A stretch of DNA of 32,853 bases from Proteiniphilum sp. UBA1403 (GCA_002305715.1 DBQD01000059.1:1-32853); one strand, 5' to 3'. Positions 22,177-31,060 are shown, numbered from the stretch's first letter. Numbers and translations are program-made. The notes: a model not told the origin generated them from the sequence alone.

Positions 22177-24399
22177 ATGATACAGTCATCACCTACAACA
22201 AAAATGCTGAAAGAGATTTATACACATATTGAACAGCGTGAATTGAAACAGGCTATTGACCGTGTCAAAGTAGCTGTGGAACATGTACAGAACTGGACCA
22301 TAACTGAAAGAATTACAGAACTGGAGACCAACTACCGGTTTATGCTCCATTATCTAATTGAAGGCCAGAAGGATCCTCAACAACAATATATTTACGAGAA
22401 ACTAATTCGCGATCTTTATGCAATAGCTGATGATGCCGCAGAATTATTGCTCTTGCAAGAAAGTTCTACACTTTATTTCGACAAGGCACGACTCCAACAG
22501 GTATGCACCTCTCCTTCAATGGATGATTATCGGAAAAACCTCCTCCAGCAAATAGATACCTTTTCCTTGATCGACCTCCTGGAAGAGGGAGAAGAAAAAG
22601 TACGACGGCTAAGAGAAAATGAGCTCGCATATGAAAAAATGTTGCAGGATCTCTTTTACATGCTTTTTGTTTCACCCAGGAGTCACGCTGATATGTTGGC
22701 CTCGTTTCGGGCATTTATTGATGATGACCATATTCCGGTGTACGATAAAAGTGTATTTATCTCTGCACTCACCTTGAATGTTCTCCAACGATTTGATGCA
22801 GGAAAAGTGGAACTACTTCTCGATATTTGTCGCCATCATGAAGTGGAACTAGTAATTCGAGCCATTATCGGTTTCATCCCTATATTCCAAACCTATAGGT
22901 CTCGTATACCGCTCTATCGGAACTGTAGCGAAAGGCTGAAGTTGCTGTCGGACGACAAACTGTTTAACCGTCGTTTTGTAGCTGCCATTCTTGGCTATAT
23001 ACAAGCACACGAAACCGAAAAGATCACCAAGAAACTCAACGAGGAGATCATACCGGAGATGATGAAATTGAGTCCGATGATTGGCAAAAAGATTAACCTG
23101 GATGAATGGATTGGCGAAAGTGGAGTGAATGAAAAGAATCCAGAATGGCAAAAGATATTGGATGAGAGTGGACTCACCGATAAACTTCAGGAGTTCTCTG
23201 AACTACAACTAAAAGGAGCCGACGTGTTTCATTCCACCTTTTCCAATTTGAAGTCCTACCCCTTCTTCAATGAGATGTGTAATTGGTTCCTACCGTTTAA
23301 TCCTCGACACAGCAGCATCCGACAACTTTTTGAAGAGAAGGGTGAAGGCTCGTCTCTGATTGAAACCATGTTCAGCTCCTCGTTGATCTGCAACTCCGAC
23401 AAGTATTCGTTTTGCTTTAGCATCATGATGATGCCGGAAAACTACCGCCGCATGATGATCTCCCAATTGGGTGCCGAAGGGGAAGAGCTCTCCCGGATGC
23501 AAGCCGAGGAAGCCATACTACAACCGCATCAGAAAGAAGATACCCTGATCAAGCAATATATACAGGATCTATATCGTTTCTTTAAACTTTTCCAACGCCG
23601 AAAAGAGTTTGTAGATATCTTTGATCTCCCGCTGAATTACCACCAAATTGAAGCATTTCATCCGGTGGTGCTGCAACCGCACAACTTGGAGAAAATTGCT
23701 CTCTATTATTTCGAAAAAAACAACTTCACCGAGGCGCTTACGGCCTACCAGATGCTAACCGAAATTGGGAATACCACCCAAAGTGAGGTTTGGCAAAAAA
23801 TAGGGTATTGCAAACAGATGATACTCGATACGGAGGGAGCTTTAGAAGCTTATCTCCATGCCGATCTAATAGAAGAGAACAATACATGGGTTATGCAGCG
23901 TGTGGCACACTGCTACAGGGCGTTAAAACAACCTGAGACAGCTTTGACCTATTACCGCCGACTGGAACAAATCCGCCCCGACGACCTCCATATACAACTG
24001 CTCATTGGGCATTGCTACTTGGAACTGAAGGAGTACGACAAGTCACTCAACCGATATTTCAAGGTGGAACTGATCGACAGCAACAATCGCCGTGCATGGC
24101 GCTCTGTTGCTTGGTGTGCATTCCTCTCTCGCAAGTTCGATGTGGCAAGAAAATACTATGACCGCATATTGGAAGACAATCCCACCGCACACGACTGGCT
24201 CAATGCTGGTCATGTGGAACTTTGCCTGGAGGAGAATAAAAAAGCAATACAGTACTATCGATCATCGATGGAAAAAGCAGGTAGTTTTGAAGACTTCCGA
24301 CTGATGCTGGCCGATGATGAGGATGAACTACAAGAGGCTGGGGTGAATACCAACATTCTACCCGTTATTTTGGACAAGATGCGTTATGATCTTTCATGA
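22177..24399 (+). CDS. Large TPR-repeat protein
   Basis: This 740-residue protein has no signal peptide or membrane segment. The N-terminal two thirds (1-500) are helical and of unrecognised family. The C-terminal part (about 510-705) carries at least five tetratricopeptide repeats, for example YYFEKNNFTEALTAYQMLT, GYCKQMILDTEGALEAYLHA, AHCYRALKQPETALTYYRRL and GHCYLELKEYDKSLNRYFKV. Such repeats scaffold protein complexes. It begins 4 bases after the USP-like gene and probably acts with it, but I cannot name a partner. It ends head-on against nadD, with a weak hairpin between. Confidence 0.8.
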   Translation: MIQSSPTTKMLKEIYTHIEQRELKQAIDRVKVAVEHVQNWTITERITELETNYRFMLHYLIEGQKDPQQQYIYEKLIRDLYAIADDAAELLLLQESSTLYFDKARLQQVCTSPSMDDYRKNLLQQIDTFSLIDLLEEGEEKVRRLRENELAYEKMLQDLFYMLFVSPRSHADMLASFRAFIDDDHIPVYDKSVFISALTLNVLQRFDAGKVELLLDICRHHEVELVIRAIIGFIPIFQTYRSRIPLYRNCSERLKLLSDDKLFNRRFVAAILGYIQAHETEKITKKLNEEIIPEMMKLSPMIGKKINLDEWIGESGVNEKNPEWQKILDESGLTDKLQEFSELQLKGADVFHSTFSNLKSYPFFNEMCNWFLPFNPRHSSIRQLFEEKGEGSSLIETMFSSSLICNSDKYSFCFSIMMMPENYRRMMISQLGAEGEELSRMQAEEAILQPHQKEDTLIKQYIQDLYRFFKLFQRRKEFVDIFDLPLNYHQIEAFHPVVLQPHNLEKIALYYFEKNNFTEALTAYQMLTEIGNTTQSEVWQKIGYCKQMILDTEGALEAYLHADLIEENNTWVMQRVAHCYRALKQPETALTYYRRLEQIRPDDLHIQLLIGHCYLELKEYDKSLNRYFKVELIDSNNRRAWRSVAWCAFLSRKFDVARKYYDRILEDNPTAHDWLNAGHVELCLEENKKAIQYYRSSMEKAGSFEDFRLMLADDEDELQEAGVNTNILPVILDKMRYDLS

Positions 24400-24417
24400 C
24401 AAGAACAGAAGTGTCAT
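24396..24417. terminator. Weak hairpin between the TPR gene and nadD
   Basis: ATGACA (24396-24401) and TGTCAT (24412-24417) pair around 10 bases, overlapping the end of the TPR gene. No strong T-run follows in either direction, so termination is only possible. Confidence 0.3.
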
Positions 24418-24424
24418 TTGTCGA

Positions 24425-25009
24425 TTAACGATACAGTTGATTTTGTAGGATATATTCGTACACCTTGGGTGGTAGAAATGCTCGTACATTTTTGCCTTCC
24501 TGTATGCTATTACGGATGAATGTGGAAGAGATCTCCAACTGAGGAGCATTAACCACTTTCACTGTTTGACTCAATGATTCGGGTATTTGTACATTTTCAC
24601 CGGGTCGTGGGTAAACAATTAGGGGGTAGCGCTCCAAAATAAGTTTGTAATCTTTCCATCGGTCGAACAACAACCAGTTATCCCCTCCAATGATTAGAGA
24701 AAATTTTCTTTCAGGGTGCAGCTCTGATAGCAAATTTAGTGTATCAATTGTGTAAGATGGACGCGGCATATAAAATTCAACATCTGAAACCCGCATTGTG
24801 GGATAATCTTCAAGTGCCAAACGCACCATTTCCAGACGAACTGCATCAGATAGCAAGCTCTCTCTCTTTTTCAATGGACTGTGCGGTGTCACCACAAACC
24901 AAATTTCCTGTAGGGAAGTAAAGGCACTTATGTAGTTCGCCAACATAAGATGCCCCATGTGGATGGGATTAAATGATCCGGAGAAGAGGCCTGTTTCTAA
25001 TCTGTTCAT
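24425..25009 (-). CDS. nadD: Nicotinate-nucleotide adenylyltransferase
   Basis: This enzyme adenylates nicotinate mononucleotide in NAD synthesis. With ATG at 25009 it has 194 residues. The nucleotidyltransferase signature is GLFSGSFNPIHMGH (7-20), with HxGH at 17-20. The second conserved motif is ISSTFIRNSIQEG near 157-169, and PRPSYTIDTL lies near 82-91. The open frame extends 24 codons further upstream, but the extra residues are not family-like. A -7 promoter match sits just 6 bases before this ATG, so the mRNA may be nearly leaderless. It is a normal-length family member. Confidence 0.93.
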   Translation of the reverse strand: MNRLETGLFSGSFNPIHMGHLMLANYISAFTSLQEIWFVVTPHSPLKKRESLLSDAVRLEMVRLALEDYPTMRVSDVEFYMPRPSYTIDTLNLLSELHPERKFSLIIGGDNWLLFDRWKDYKLILERYPLIVYPRPGENVQIPESLSQTVKVVNAPQLEISSTFIRNSIQEGKNVRAFLPPKVYEYILQNQLYR

Positions 25010-25014
25010 GAGCA

Positions 25015-25022
25015 CAAATATA
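25015..25022 (-). promoter_or_regulatory. Predicted -7 element of nadD
   Basis: The minus strand reads TATATTTG, exact TAnnTTTG, ending 6 bases before the nadD ATG. The expected transcription start would fall on or next to the start codon. Confidence 0.45.
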
Positions 25023-25111
25023 GAATTTAATTTCCGAACGTTGTATGGGTAGAAAAAAAAATCGATGCCTTTGCAGTACATCGATTTCTGTATTTTATTC
25101 GCTCTCGGTCT

Positions 25112-25357
25112 TTATCCTTTTCGTTTGAAGAGCGAAATAATCCAAAGTAACAGAATTGCTCCTACTAATGCGGTCACAAGGCTTCCTACTTTCCCCTCTG
25201 TTGATATACCCAGAAGATTAAATACCCATCCTCCAATTACAGCTCCGGAAATTCCAACCAATAAATTGACTAAAAAACCAAAGCCTCCTCCTCTCATTAA
25301 CTTACCTGCAAGCCATCCGGCAATTGCACCAATTATAATCCACCAAATTAATCCCAT
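25112..25357 (-). CDS. GlsB/YeaQ/YmgE-type small membrane protein
   Basis: This 81-residue inner-membrane protein is of the transglycosylase-associated (GlsB/YeaQ/YmgE) stress family. It has three hydrophobic stretches: LIWWIIIGAIAGWLAGKL (3-20), a Gly-rich middle helix LVNLLVGISGAVIGGWVF (29-46) and LVTALVGAILLLWII (60-74). It ends in the basic LFKRKG. The GAIAGWLAGKLMRG and VGISGAVIGG motifs are characteristic. The biochemical role is unknown; homologues are stress-induced. It stands alone, about 100 bases before nadD in the same direction. Confidence 0.9.
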   Translation of the reverse strand: MGLIWWIIIGAIAGWLAGKLMRGGGFGFLVNLLVGISGAVIGGWVFNLLGISTEGKVGSLVTALVGAILLLWIISLFKRKG

Positions 25358-25406
25358 AAATACTTCGTTTTTTATGTGAATACCTTTTGTTTAATGTGCG
25401 AGAAAA

Positions 25407-25444
25407 CTTGGTCTCCTCTCCATTATTAACACTGTGCAACCAAG
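25407..25444 (-). terminator. Possible terminator after nspC
   Basis: On the minus strand CTTGGT (25444-25439) pairs with ACCAAG (25412-25407) around a 26-base loop, followed by TTTTCTCG. The stem is short and the loop long, so this is a weak candidate located 35 bases past the nspC stop. Confidence 0.35.
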
Positions 25445-25478
25445 AATTGTTTAAAATGTGCAAAGAAATGTAGCTCAC

Positions 25479-26621
25479 TCAACTCATTCGTTGCTTGTAA
25501 TCTTCGTAGCCAAAACTGCGATAAAGGATGAACTCACCCGCTGTGCTCCATAGTCCGATGGAGGGATGCGTTACACCATTGAAGAGGGTAGTCTTTACTG
25601 TCGTATAGTGAATCATATCTTCAAACACCACAAGATCGCCCACTTGTAAGGGTTTATCGAACGACCAGTCACCCATGAAGTCGCCACTCAAACAGCTGTT
25701 ACCCCCCATACGATAGGTGGGCTTCCCTTCTACAGCTTCATGATAAGCTCCACGGATGCGAGGCTTGTAGGGCATCTCCAAACAATCGGGCATATGGCAT
25801 GCAAACGACACATTCAGCATGGCTGTCTTCACGCCATGATTCTCCACTATATCGGCTACTTTGGCCACTAGCACACCGGTCTCCCACGCAAATGCACTTC
25901 CCGGCTCAAGGATAATTTCAAGGTGAGGGTAACGTGCTTTAAATGCTGTAAGCAACTCTATAAGGTGCTCCACATTATATTCCTTGTGAGTCATGAGATG
26001 ACCACCACCAAGATTAAGCCATGAGATCTGACCAAAGAGGTGACCAAACTTCTTTTCAACGACCTCCAGTGTTTTTTCCAAATCGAAAGAGTTACTCTCG
26101 CAGAGGTTATGCAAATGTAGTCCAGTGACTCCCTCTGGCAGCCTCTGCCCTATTCGGTCGATCGTGACACCTAGACGCGATCCGGGAGCACTGGGATTAT
26201 AGAGATCGGTTTCAACCACCGAGTATTCTGGATTAATCCGCAATCCGCAGGATATATCGTTACCCGAGGCAATCACTTGCGGATAAAATCGCTCAAATTG
26301 CGACAGGGAGTTGAAGGTGATGTGGCTGCTATATTGCAGGAAAAGCGGAAACTCCTCGTCTGTATATGCAGGTGCATAGGTATGGGCCGGATTACCCATC
26401 TCCTCGTATGCCAATTGCGCCTCTGACACAGAACTAGCTGTTGAATAACCGATATATTCCCGCACTATTGGAAACGATTTCCAAAGCGCAAAGGCCTTGA
26501 AGGCCAATATTATATTTACACCTGCGCGCTCCTTCACCGATTTAATCAGTTGCAGGTTCTGCCGCAGCCTCTCCTCCTCCATTACATAACAGGGAGAAGG
26601 TATTTTAGTAAAATCAATCAT
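25479..26621 (-). CDS. nspC: Carboxynorspermidine decarboxylase
   Basis: This PLP enzyme decarboxylates carboxyspermidine or carboxynorspermidine to give the polyamine. The 380-residue protein has the alanine-racemase-like barrel with the PLP Lys at residue 42 (ILAFKAFALW). It also has WLNLGGGHLMT near 187-197, LEPGSAFAWETG near 224-235 and GGNSCLSGDFMGDWSF near 301-316, which are typical of NspC. The ATG at 26621 overlaps the nitroreductase stop by 8 bases (ATGATTGA); an ATG six codons earlier is less likely. The partner synthase is not in the window. Confidence 0.93.
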   Translation of the reverse strand: MIDFTKIPSPCYVMEEERLRQNLQLIKSVKERAGVNIILAFKAFALWKSFPIVREYIGYSTASSVSEAQLAYEEMGNPAHTYAPAYTDEEFPLFLQYSSHITFNSLSQFERFYPQVIASGNDISCGLRINPEYSVVETDLYNPSAPGSRLGVTIDRIGQRLPEGVTGLHLHNLCESNSFDLEKTLEVVEKKFGHLFGQISWLNLGGGHLMTHKEYNVEHLIELLTAFKARYPHLEIILEPGSAFAWETGVLVAKVADIVENHGVKTAMLNVSFACHMPDCLEMPYKPRIRGAYHEAVEGKPTYRMGGNSCLSGDFMGDWSFDKPLQVGDLVVFEDMIHYTTVKTTLFNGVTHPSIGLWSTAGEFILYRSFGYEDYKQRMS

Positions 26622-27153
26622 GTAGTTTATACTTTTCAATGTGCACTTTTTCCCAGTGTAGGTTATTTAGGTCGGCAGGTGTTCTTTCCTTCTCTTTCTT
26701 GCCGAAGGCCAATACACAAAGTACCTCCAACGGCATGGGTATATCCAGTAGATTATTGATATACTCGCCGGAGGTTACGGTATCTGAATAATACCTATCT
26801 CGTACCTGCACCCAGCAACTTCCAATACCCAGCTCTTCAGCCTGCAGCTGCATATTGATGGCAGCAATGGATGCATCTTCAATCCATGCGGAACTATCAA
26901 GGGGATTCCCCAAAACCACTATAGCCAAGGCCGTATCGGCAATGAAGGAGGCACTATGGGGTTTGCATTGCGACAGGCTCACGAGCATCTCCTTCTGCTC
27001 CACAGCAATAAACTCCCACGAATGAAGGTTTTTGGATGTGGGAGAAAGCAATCCTGCTTCAAGAATCAGACGAGTCTCATCGGCAGTAAGTAACTCATCT
27101 TTGAATTTTCGTATGCTGCGACGAGTAAGCAGCAGTTGTTGAAAATTGTCCAT
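26614..27153 (-). CDS. Nitroreductase-family FMN protein
   Basis: This 179-residue flavoprotein is of the nitroreductase superfamily. Landmarks are LTRRSIRKFKDELL (8-21, FMN phosphate binding Arg residues), LSPTSKNLHSWEFIAV (36-51) and LQAEELGIGSCWVQVRDRY near 121-139. The physiological substrate is unknown; such proteins reduce nitro groups, quinones or flavins. The start at 27153 is chosen because the 30 upstream codons are hydrophobic and unlike the family. The last codons overlap nspC by 8 bases, so the two genes are probably translationally coupled, without an obvious metabolic link. Confidence 0.9.
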   Translation of the reverse strand: MDNFQQLLLTRRSIRKFKDELLTADETRLILEAGLLSPTSKNLHSWEFIAVEQKEMLVSLSQCKPHSASFIADTALAIVVLGNPLDSSAWIEDASIAAINMQLQAEELGIGSCWVQVRDRYYSDTVTSGEYINNLLDIPMPLEVLCVLAFGKKEKERTPADLNNLHWEKVHIEKYKLHD

Positions 27154-27323
27154 TATACACTTTTTAAATTGAGGGTACAATGATACGAAAAAAAAAGGAA
27201 ATTGCGAGAAGAGCAGTGTAGCGATCCGAATTAAGCACTTCAAAATCGGTCTCTTTTTCGTGCGTAATTTCTACAGGAAATGAGTTTATATAGAATAATT
27301 CCACATAACTGCTCTATTTTTTC

Positions 27324-27331
27324 TATTTTTG
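27324..27331 (+). promoter_or_regulatory. Predicted -7 element of the hemerythrin/LuxR pair
   Basis: TATTTTTG fits TAnnTTTG and lies 21 bases before the ATG at 27353. No clear -33 box is present. Confidence 0.45.
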
Positions 27332-27352
27332 TGGACAAATAGGTGATTTGGT

Positions 27353-28066
27353 ATGTATCAAGTTTCAAAAATAAAAGTGAAGTCCTATATGAAGATGGCC
27401 GATCTGATCGATGCCAACCCAAATCTGTTACTGATGCTGCAGCATTTCAACATCGATTTCAGGGTGAGCGACCAGACCGTGCAACAGATCTGCACTGCCT
27501 ATGGCATTAGCGAGACCCTGTTCGTGGACATTGCCAATCTCTACAACGGATTTTCCACAAAAGCACACCGTTCCTACACGCACGATGATCTTATTAAGGT
27601 TATCGATTTTCTTAAGCAGAGCCACCACTATTATCGGTTCGATAAATATCCCCAGATAAGCTCCTACATACGGCAGTTACAGGAGAACCATTGCCGGAAA
27701 GATCTGAAACTGCTGGAGAAATTCTTCAACGAGTACTTTACAGAGGTAGTTGAACATCTTGACTATGAAGATCAGATAGCCTTCCCCTATTTCATCACAC
27801 TTCTAACGCACAAAGGTGAACAGTGCAATCAGGAACGGTACTCTTCCATTGAATACGGTGATCATCATACCGACATTGAGTTGAAACTAATCGATCTGAA
27901 AAAGCTGTTGCTGAAATATATCAATATCGAAAACGACCTTGACCTGCGACGTAAATTATTCTTTGCGCTGTATGAGCTCGAATTCGATTTATACATTCAT
28001 TCTCTTATTGAGGAGACCATTTTGATACCTGCGGGTATGGAAATTGAAAAAGAACTAAATGCGTAA
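27353..28066 (+). CDS. Hemerythrin-domain protein (Ric/ScdA-like)
   Basis: This 237-residue cytoplasmic protein has the two-part layout of Ric/ScdA/YtfE di-iron proteins: a short N-terminal domain (about 13-55) and a four-helix hemerythrin-like domain (about 77-228). Candidate iron ligands are His 91/92, His 135 and Glu 139 (EHLDYEDQIAFP), His 171/172 and His 216 with Glu 220 (IHSLIEETILIP). The Cys-Cys-Gly-Gly motif usual in the ScdA N-domain is absent; FNIDFRVSDQ stands in its place. Family members repair Fe-S clusters or respond to NO/O2. Overlap with the next gene is 8 bases (ATGCGTAA), so it probably works with that regulator. Sensing is inference. Confidence 0.85.
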   Translation: MYQVSKIKVKSYMKMADLIDANPNLLLMLQHFNIDFRVSDQTVQQICTAYGISETLFVDIANLYNGFSTKAHRSYTHDDLIKVIDFLKQSHHYYRFDKYPQISSYIRQLQENHCRKDLKLLEKFFNEYFTEVVEHLDYEDQIAFPYFITLLTHKGEQCNQERYSSIEYGDHHTDIELKLIDLKKLLLKYINIENDLDLRRKLFFALYELEFDLYIHSLIEETILIPAGMEIEKELNA

Positions 28067-28661
28067 GCCCTCGCTTCATATAGCCATTCTTGAACCTTCG
28101 CGAATTATCTTCGAAGGACTCCAGAGCATACTTTTTCAGTCGGACCTCGATTGCCGCGTGCATCGTTCCGAGAGCCTGGAGGATTTAACGGAACTGCTGG
28201 AGACTACTTCTCTGGATATTCTAATTGCAAATCCATTGCAATTTTTGAACCGGGAAAAGGAGATTCGTAGAATCCGCAAGCAGTATCCTTCCATGTCGAT
28301 TGCCGGCATCGATTATGGCATAATCCAGAAACAGTCGATGCTCACTGATCTCTCTTTCACACTGTATGACTCTGTAGATCATATCATTCACCAGCTTTCT
28401 AAACTTGACACAAAGAATAGAAATTCAGGACTGCAAAATAATGAGGACGACAATCTCACGAAAAGAGAGATTGAGGTCCTCACAGGTGTGGTGAATGGTA
28501 TGATGAATAAGGAAATTGCCGATGCACTCAATATAAGCGTTCACACAGTGGTACGACACCGAAAAAATATCACCATGAAAACCGGCATTCGCAGCCAATC
28601 GGGTCTCACTATTTACGCCATTTCCAAGAAGATTGTATCCATTGAAGATATCGACATTTAA
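28059..28661 (+). CDS. LuxR-type regulator with degenerate receiver
   Basis: This 200-residue DNA-binding protein has a receiver-like N-terminal domain (1-120) and a LuxR helix-turn-helix at about 133-195 (LTKREIEVLTGVVNGMMNKEIAD, then ISVHTVVRHRKNI). The receiver lacks phosphorylation residues: the acidic pair is Glu 12-Pro 13 and the phospho-acceptor position is Asn 58 (DILIANPLQ). It is therefore a pseudo-receiver, likely controlled by something other than a histidine kinase. Its start overlaps the hemerythrin gene, pointing to a shared role. Its TAA interlocks with the stop of the converging TonB receptor. Targets are unknown; the neighbouring genes are the simplest guess. Confidence 0.88.
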   Translation: MRKPSLHIAILEPSRIIFEGLQSILFQSDLDCRVHRSESLEDLTELLETTSLDILIANPLQFLNREKEIRRIRKQYPSMSIAGIDYGIIQKQSMLTDLSFTLYDSVDHIIHQLSKLDTKNRNSGLQNNEDDNLTKREIEVLTGVVNGMMNKEIADALNISVHTVVRHRKNITMKTGIRSQSGLTIYAISKKIVSIEDIDI

Positions 28662-31060
28662 AATTGCCAGTTTAACGATACAGCCATATTACGCGGATCG
28701 GTAGGATTTAGATATCCACCCCGATAGTAGGCTGTATACCCTTTTGAATTCAAGATGTTATTTACAAAAAATCGCAATTGACACCGATTTAATCGATATC
28801 CGGCCTGTAGATTAACGGTTGTGTAGGCATCAGCCAGGAAAGGCTTTACATCGGGCTGCACATTGTGTCCCGGCAATACCTTGTAGGTATATTCCGCAAA
28901 TGGTCGCTCTCCTGTGTAGTAAAACCCGGCTCCCAACGACAGGTTTCTGAGTATTCCTTCAAAGAAGGTGTAATTGAACCATCCGTTTGCGGTATGTGCT
29001 GCTGTATTCATAGGAGCCGAACCCTCGTGGTAGTAGGGACTGTCGTGATAACTCGCATCAAGAAAGGCATATCCCAACACCGCATCCATGTTTTTCAAGA
29101 TCTTACCTGTCAGCTCCAGCTCAATACCCTCTCTTTTCAAGTTACCTGCCTTGATATAATAACCGGTATTATTTCCGGCCTCATTAAGAGCAGCATAGGT
29201 AAGGTTGTTGTTCAAAATATGGAACCACGTTGCGTTGAAACGCAATCTGTTGCCAAACCATTCAGCCTTGAGACCTCCTTCGAATTGTTTTTCTCTCGAT
29301 TCACCAACTGGAGTAACACGATCCTCCAACAGGTTGCTGGCTCCACGTATTGAAGTGGTAGTAGTATAAGAAGCAAACAGATTGATATTTTCGACCGGCG
29401 TAATAATTACACCCAGCAAAGGATCCCATACATCGCCCCCAGAGGTAGAGACACTGTAGTCGGTTATACCGCTCAGCTGACTATAACGAATGCCGAGAGA
29501 AAGTTTTGCATACCGGTTGAGGGTCATTACCTCCTGCAGCAGCATGCCATAAGCATACTCCTTGGAGTGTACCGGATCGCCGGGGAGAAGCGATACTTTT
29601 GGAGTTTGGTTGGAGATAGGTTTCAACACATCCACCGTATCCACTGTTACCGTGTTTGTGTTAATTGTAGTGAGATCGGTCCATCGGTAATCGAAGCCCA
29701 AATTGAACGTATGTTTCACACTACCCGTAAAGATATCTTTCCCAATTAGATCGAGCTGAAACACTCCATTCTTATCATCTCGTTCACTGCCGCTGTAGGC
29801 GCGTGAACGAAGATTAAAGTTCCCCGTCTGCATAGCATTCTTAAGTGGTGAAGCAAGAGATGCAATCTTCAGTTGACTCATATCGGAACCGGCATAAGAG
29901 ACACGCAAGCTGAGGAAATCGTTGAGCGTACGATACACCTGGGCCAAGTATGTAAGTGTATTGGTTGTCTGCCGGTCGTTTGCAAAACCCAAAAAAAGAT
30001 CATGCGGCATTTCAAACACATTGAAAATACTATCGGCACTAAGGTTCACAGTACCTTGATCGGGGGTACGGGAATCGTGCATATAATCCATTTCCAGTGT
30101 AACACTTGTCTTGTCGTCAGGGCGCCAGGCAAATGAGGGGTTCAGATATACACGATCTTTGGTAACATGTACCCGATAACTGTTTCCAACCTCCCATGCC
30201 CCATTGATACGAAAGGCCGTACGCTGTTGTTTGTCTGTCACAAACTGCACATCGAAGGTGGGCCGTAGCTGTCCCCAGCTACCCGTTCGAAAACCGATAT
30301 TACCTGCATTGATAAAACGAGGAGTCTTGGTGGCAATATTGACCACACCACCCGCCGAACCGAGGTCGTTACCCAATCCCTGTGCAATGGCAGCTGAACC
30401 ACGCAGTATTTGAATGGTCTCCACACCCTGCATATCGGTCAGAAAACCGGTTCCCCGAAAATCGGAGTGAACCCTCACACCATTTTTAACAACCGGTATA
30501 CCTCTATATCCACGTGAAGTAAGACTCTCAGTGGTATTACCGAAAGTAGCAAATGTTCCTACACCCGGGGCATTCCTCACGGCATCGTTCAGCGTGAGTG
30601 CACCTTGGTCGCTGATCATCTTCTGTGAAATCACCGATATACTTTGCACCTGTTCATCGAGGCGTAGAGGTATGCGGGTAAGGGCATCCATCTTCTCCGG
30701 ACGCTCACGTCGTCTACCAAACACCTCTACTTCCAACAGTACATGATTCTCTCGGTCTAAGCGGAATGTATCCTCTTGAACCACTCCCTGTTGAAAATCA
30801 ATCTCCGTAACCAGCGGTTTATATCCCATATAATTAACCACCACTACGTGTTTACCTCCTGGCACATTTCCTATGTTGAATACACCCGAAAGATCGGTAT
30901 CGTCGCCAATACCCAATTCCTCCAGAAAGACCGTAGCGCCAATGAGTTCCTGTTCCTCCTGGTCCATTACAATCCCTTTGAATATGCCATTTTGTTGAGA
31001 ATAGAGATCTCCAAAGCCTAAAGAGAGGCTTATTAGCAGGATAACCATTTTAGTTTTCAT
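28658..31060 (-). CDS. TonB-dependent siderophore-type receptor
   Basis: This is an outer-membrane active importer. The 800-residue protein has a signal peptide (about 1-21), a carboxypeptidase-regulatory-like domain (about 23-105, IFKGIVMDQEEQELIGATVF), a plug (about 130-245, with SISVISQKMISDQGALTLNDAV and VQTIQ-type VETIQILRGSAAI) and a 22-strand barrel ending with the terminal Phe (AVSLNWQF). The pattern is closest to FhuA/FhuE-type ferric siderophore receptors, without a SusD partner, so iron uptake is favoured over glycan uptake. The ligand is not known. It overlaps the LuxR gene by 4 bases at the stops and is preceded by a 415-base gap. Confidence 0.9.
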   Translation of the reverse strand: MKTKMVILLISLSLGFGDLYSQQNGIFKGIVMDQEEQELIGATVFLEELGIGDDTDLSGVFNIGNVPGGKHVVVVNYMGYKPLVTEIDFQQGVVQEDTFRLDRENHVLLEVEVFGRRRERPEKMDALTRIPLRLDEQVQSISVISQKMISDQGALTLNDAVRNAPGVGTFATFGNTTESLTSRGYRGIPVVKNGVRVHSDFRGTGFLTDMQGVETIQILRGSAAIAQGLGNDLGSAGGVVNIATKTPRFINAGNIGFRTGSWGQLRPTFDVQFVTDKQQRTAFRINGAWEVGNSYRVHVTKDRVYLNPSFAWRPDDKTSVTLEMDYMHDSRTPDQGTVNLSADSIFNVFEMPHDLFLGFANDRQTTNTLTYLAQVYRTLNDFLSLRVSYAGSDMSQLKIASLASPLKNAMQTGNFNLRSRAYSGSERDDKNGVFQLDLIGKDIFTGSVKHTFNLGFDYRWTDLTTINTNTVTVDTVDVLKPISNQTPKVSLLPGDPVHSKEYAYGMLLQEVMTLNRYAKLSLGIRYSQLSGITDYSVSTSGGDVWDPLLGVIITPVENINLFASYTTTTSIRGASNLLEDRVTPVGESREKQFEGGLKAEWFGNRLRFNATWFHILNNNLTYAALNEAGNNTGYYIKAGNLKREGIELELTGKILKNMDAVLGYAFLDASYHDSPYYHEGSAPMNTAAHTANGWFNYTFFEGILRNLSLGAGFYYTGERPFAEYTYKVLPGHNVQPDVKPFLADAYTTVNLQAGYRLNRCQLRFFVNNILNSKGYTAYYRGGYLNPTDPRNMAVSLNWQF

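Noticed and set aside
25010..25081. Longer start for nadD
   Set aside because: The added residues are not family-like and include the predicted promoter.
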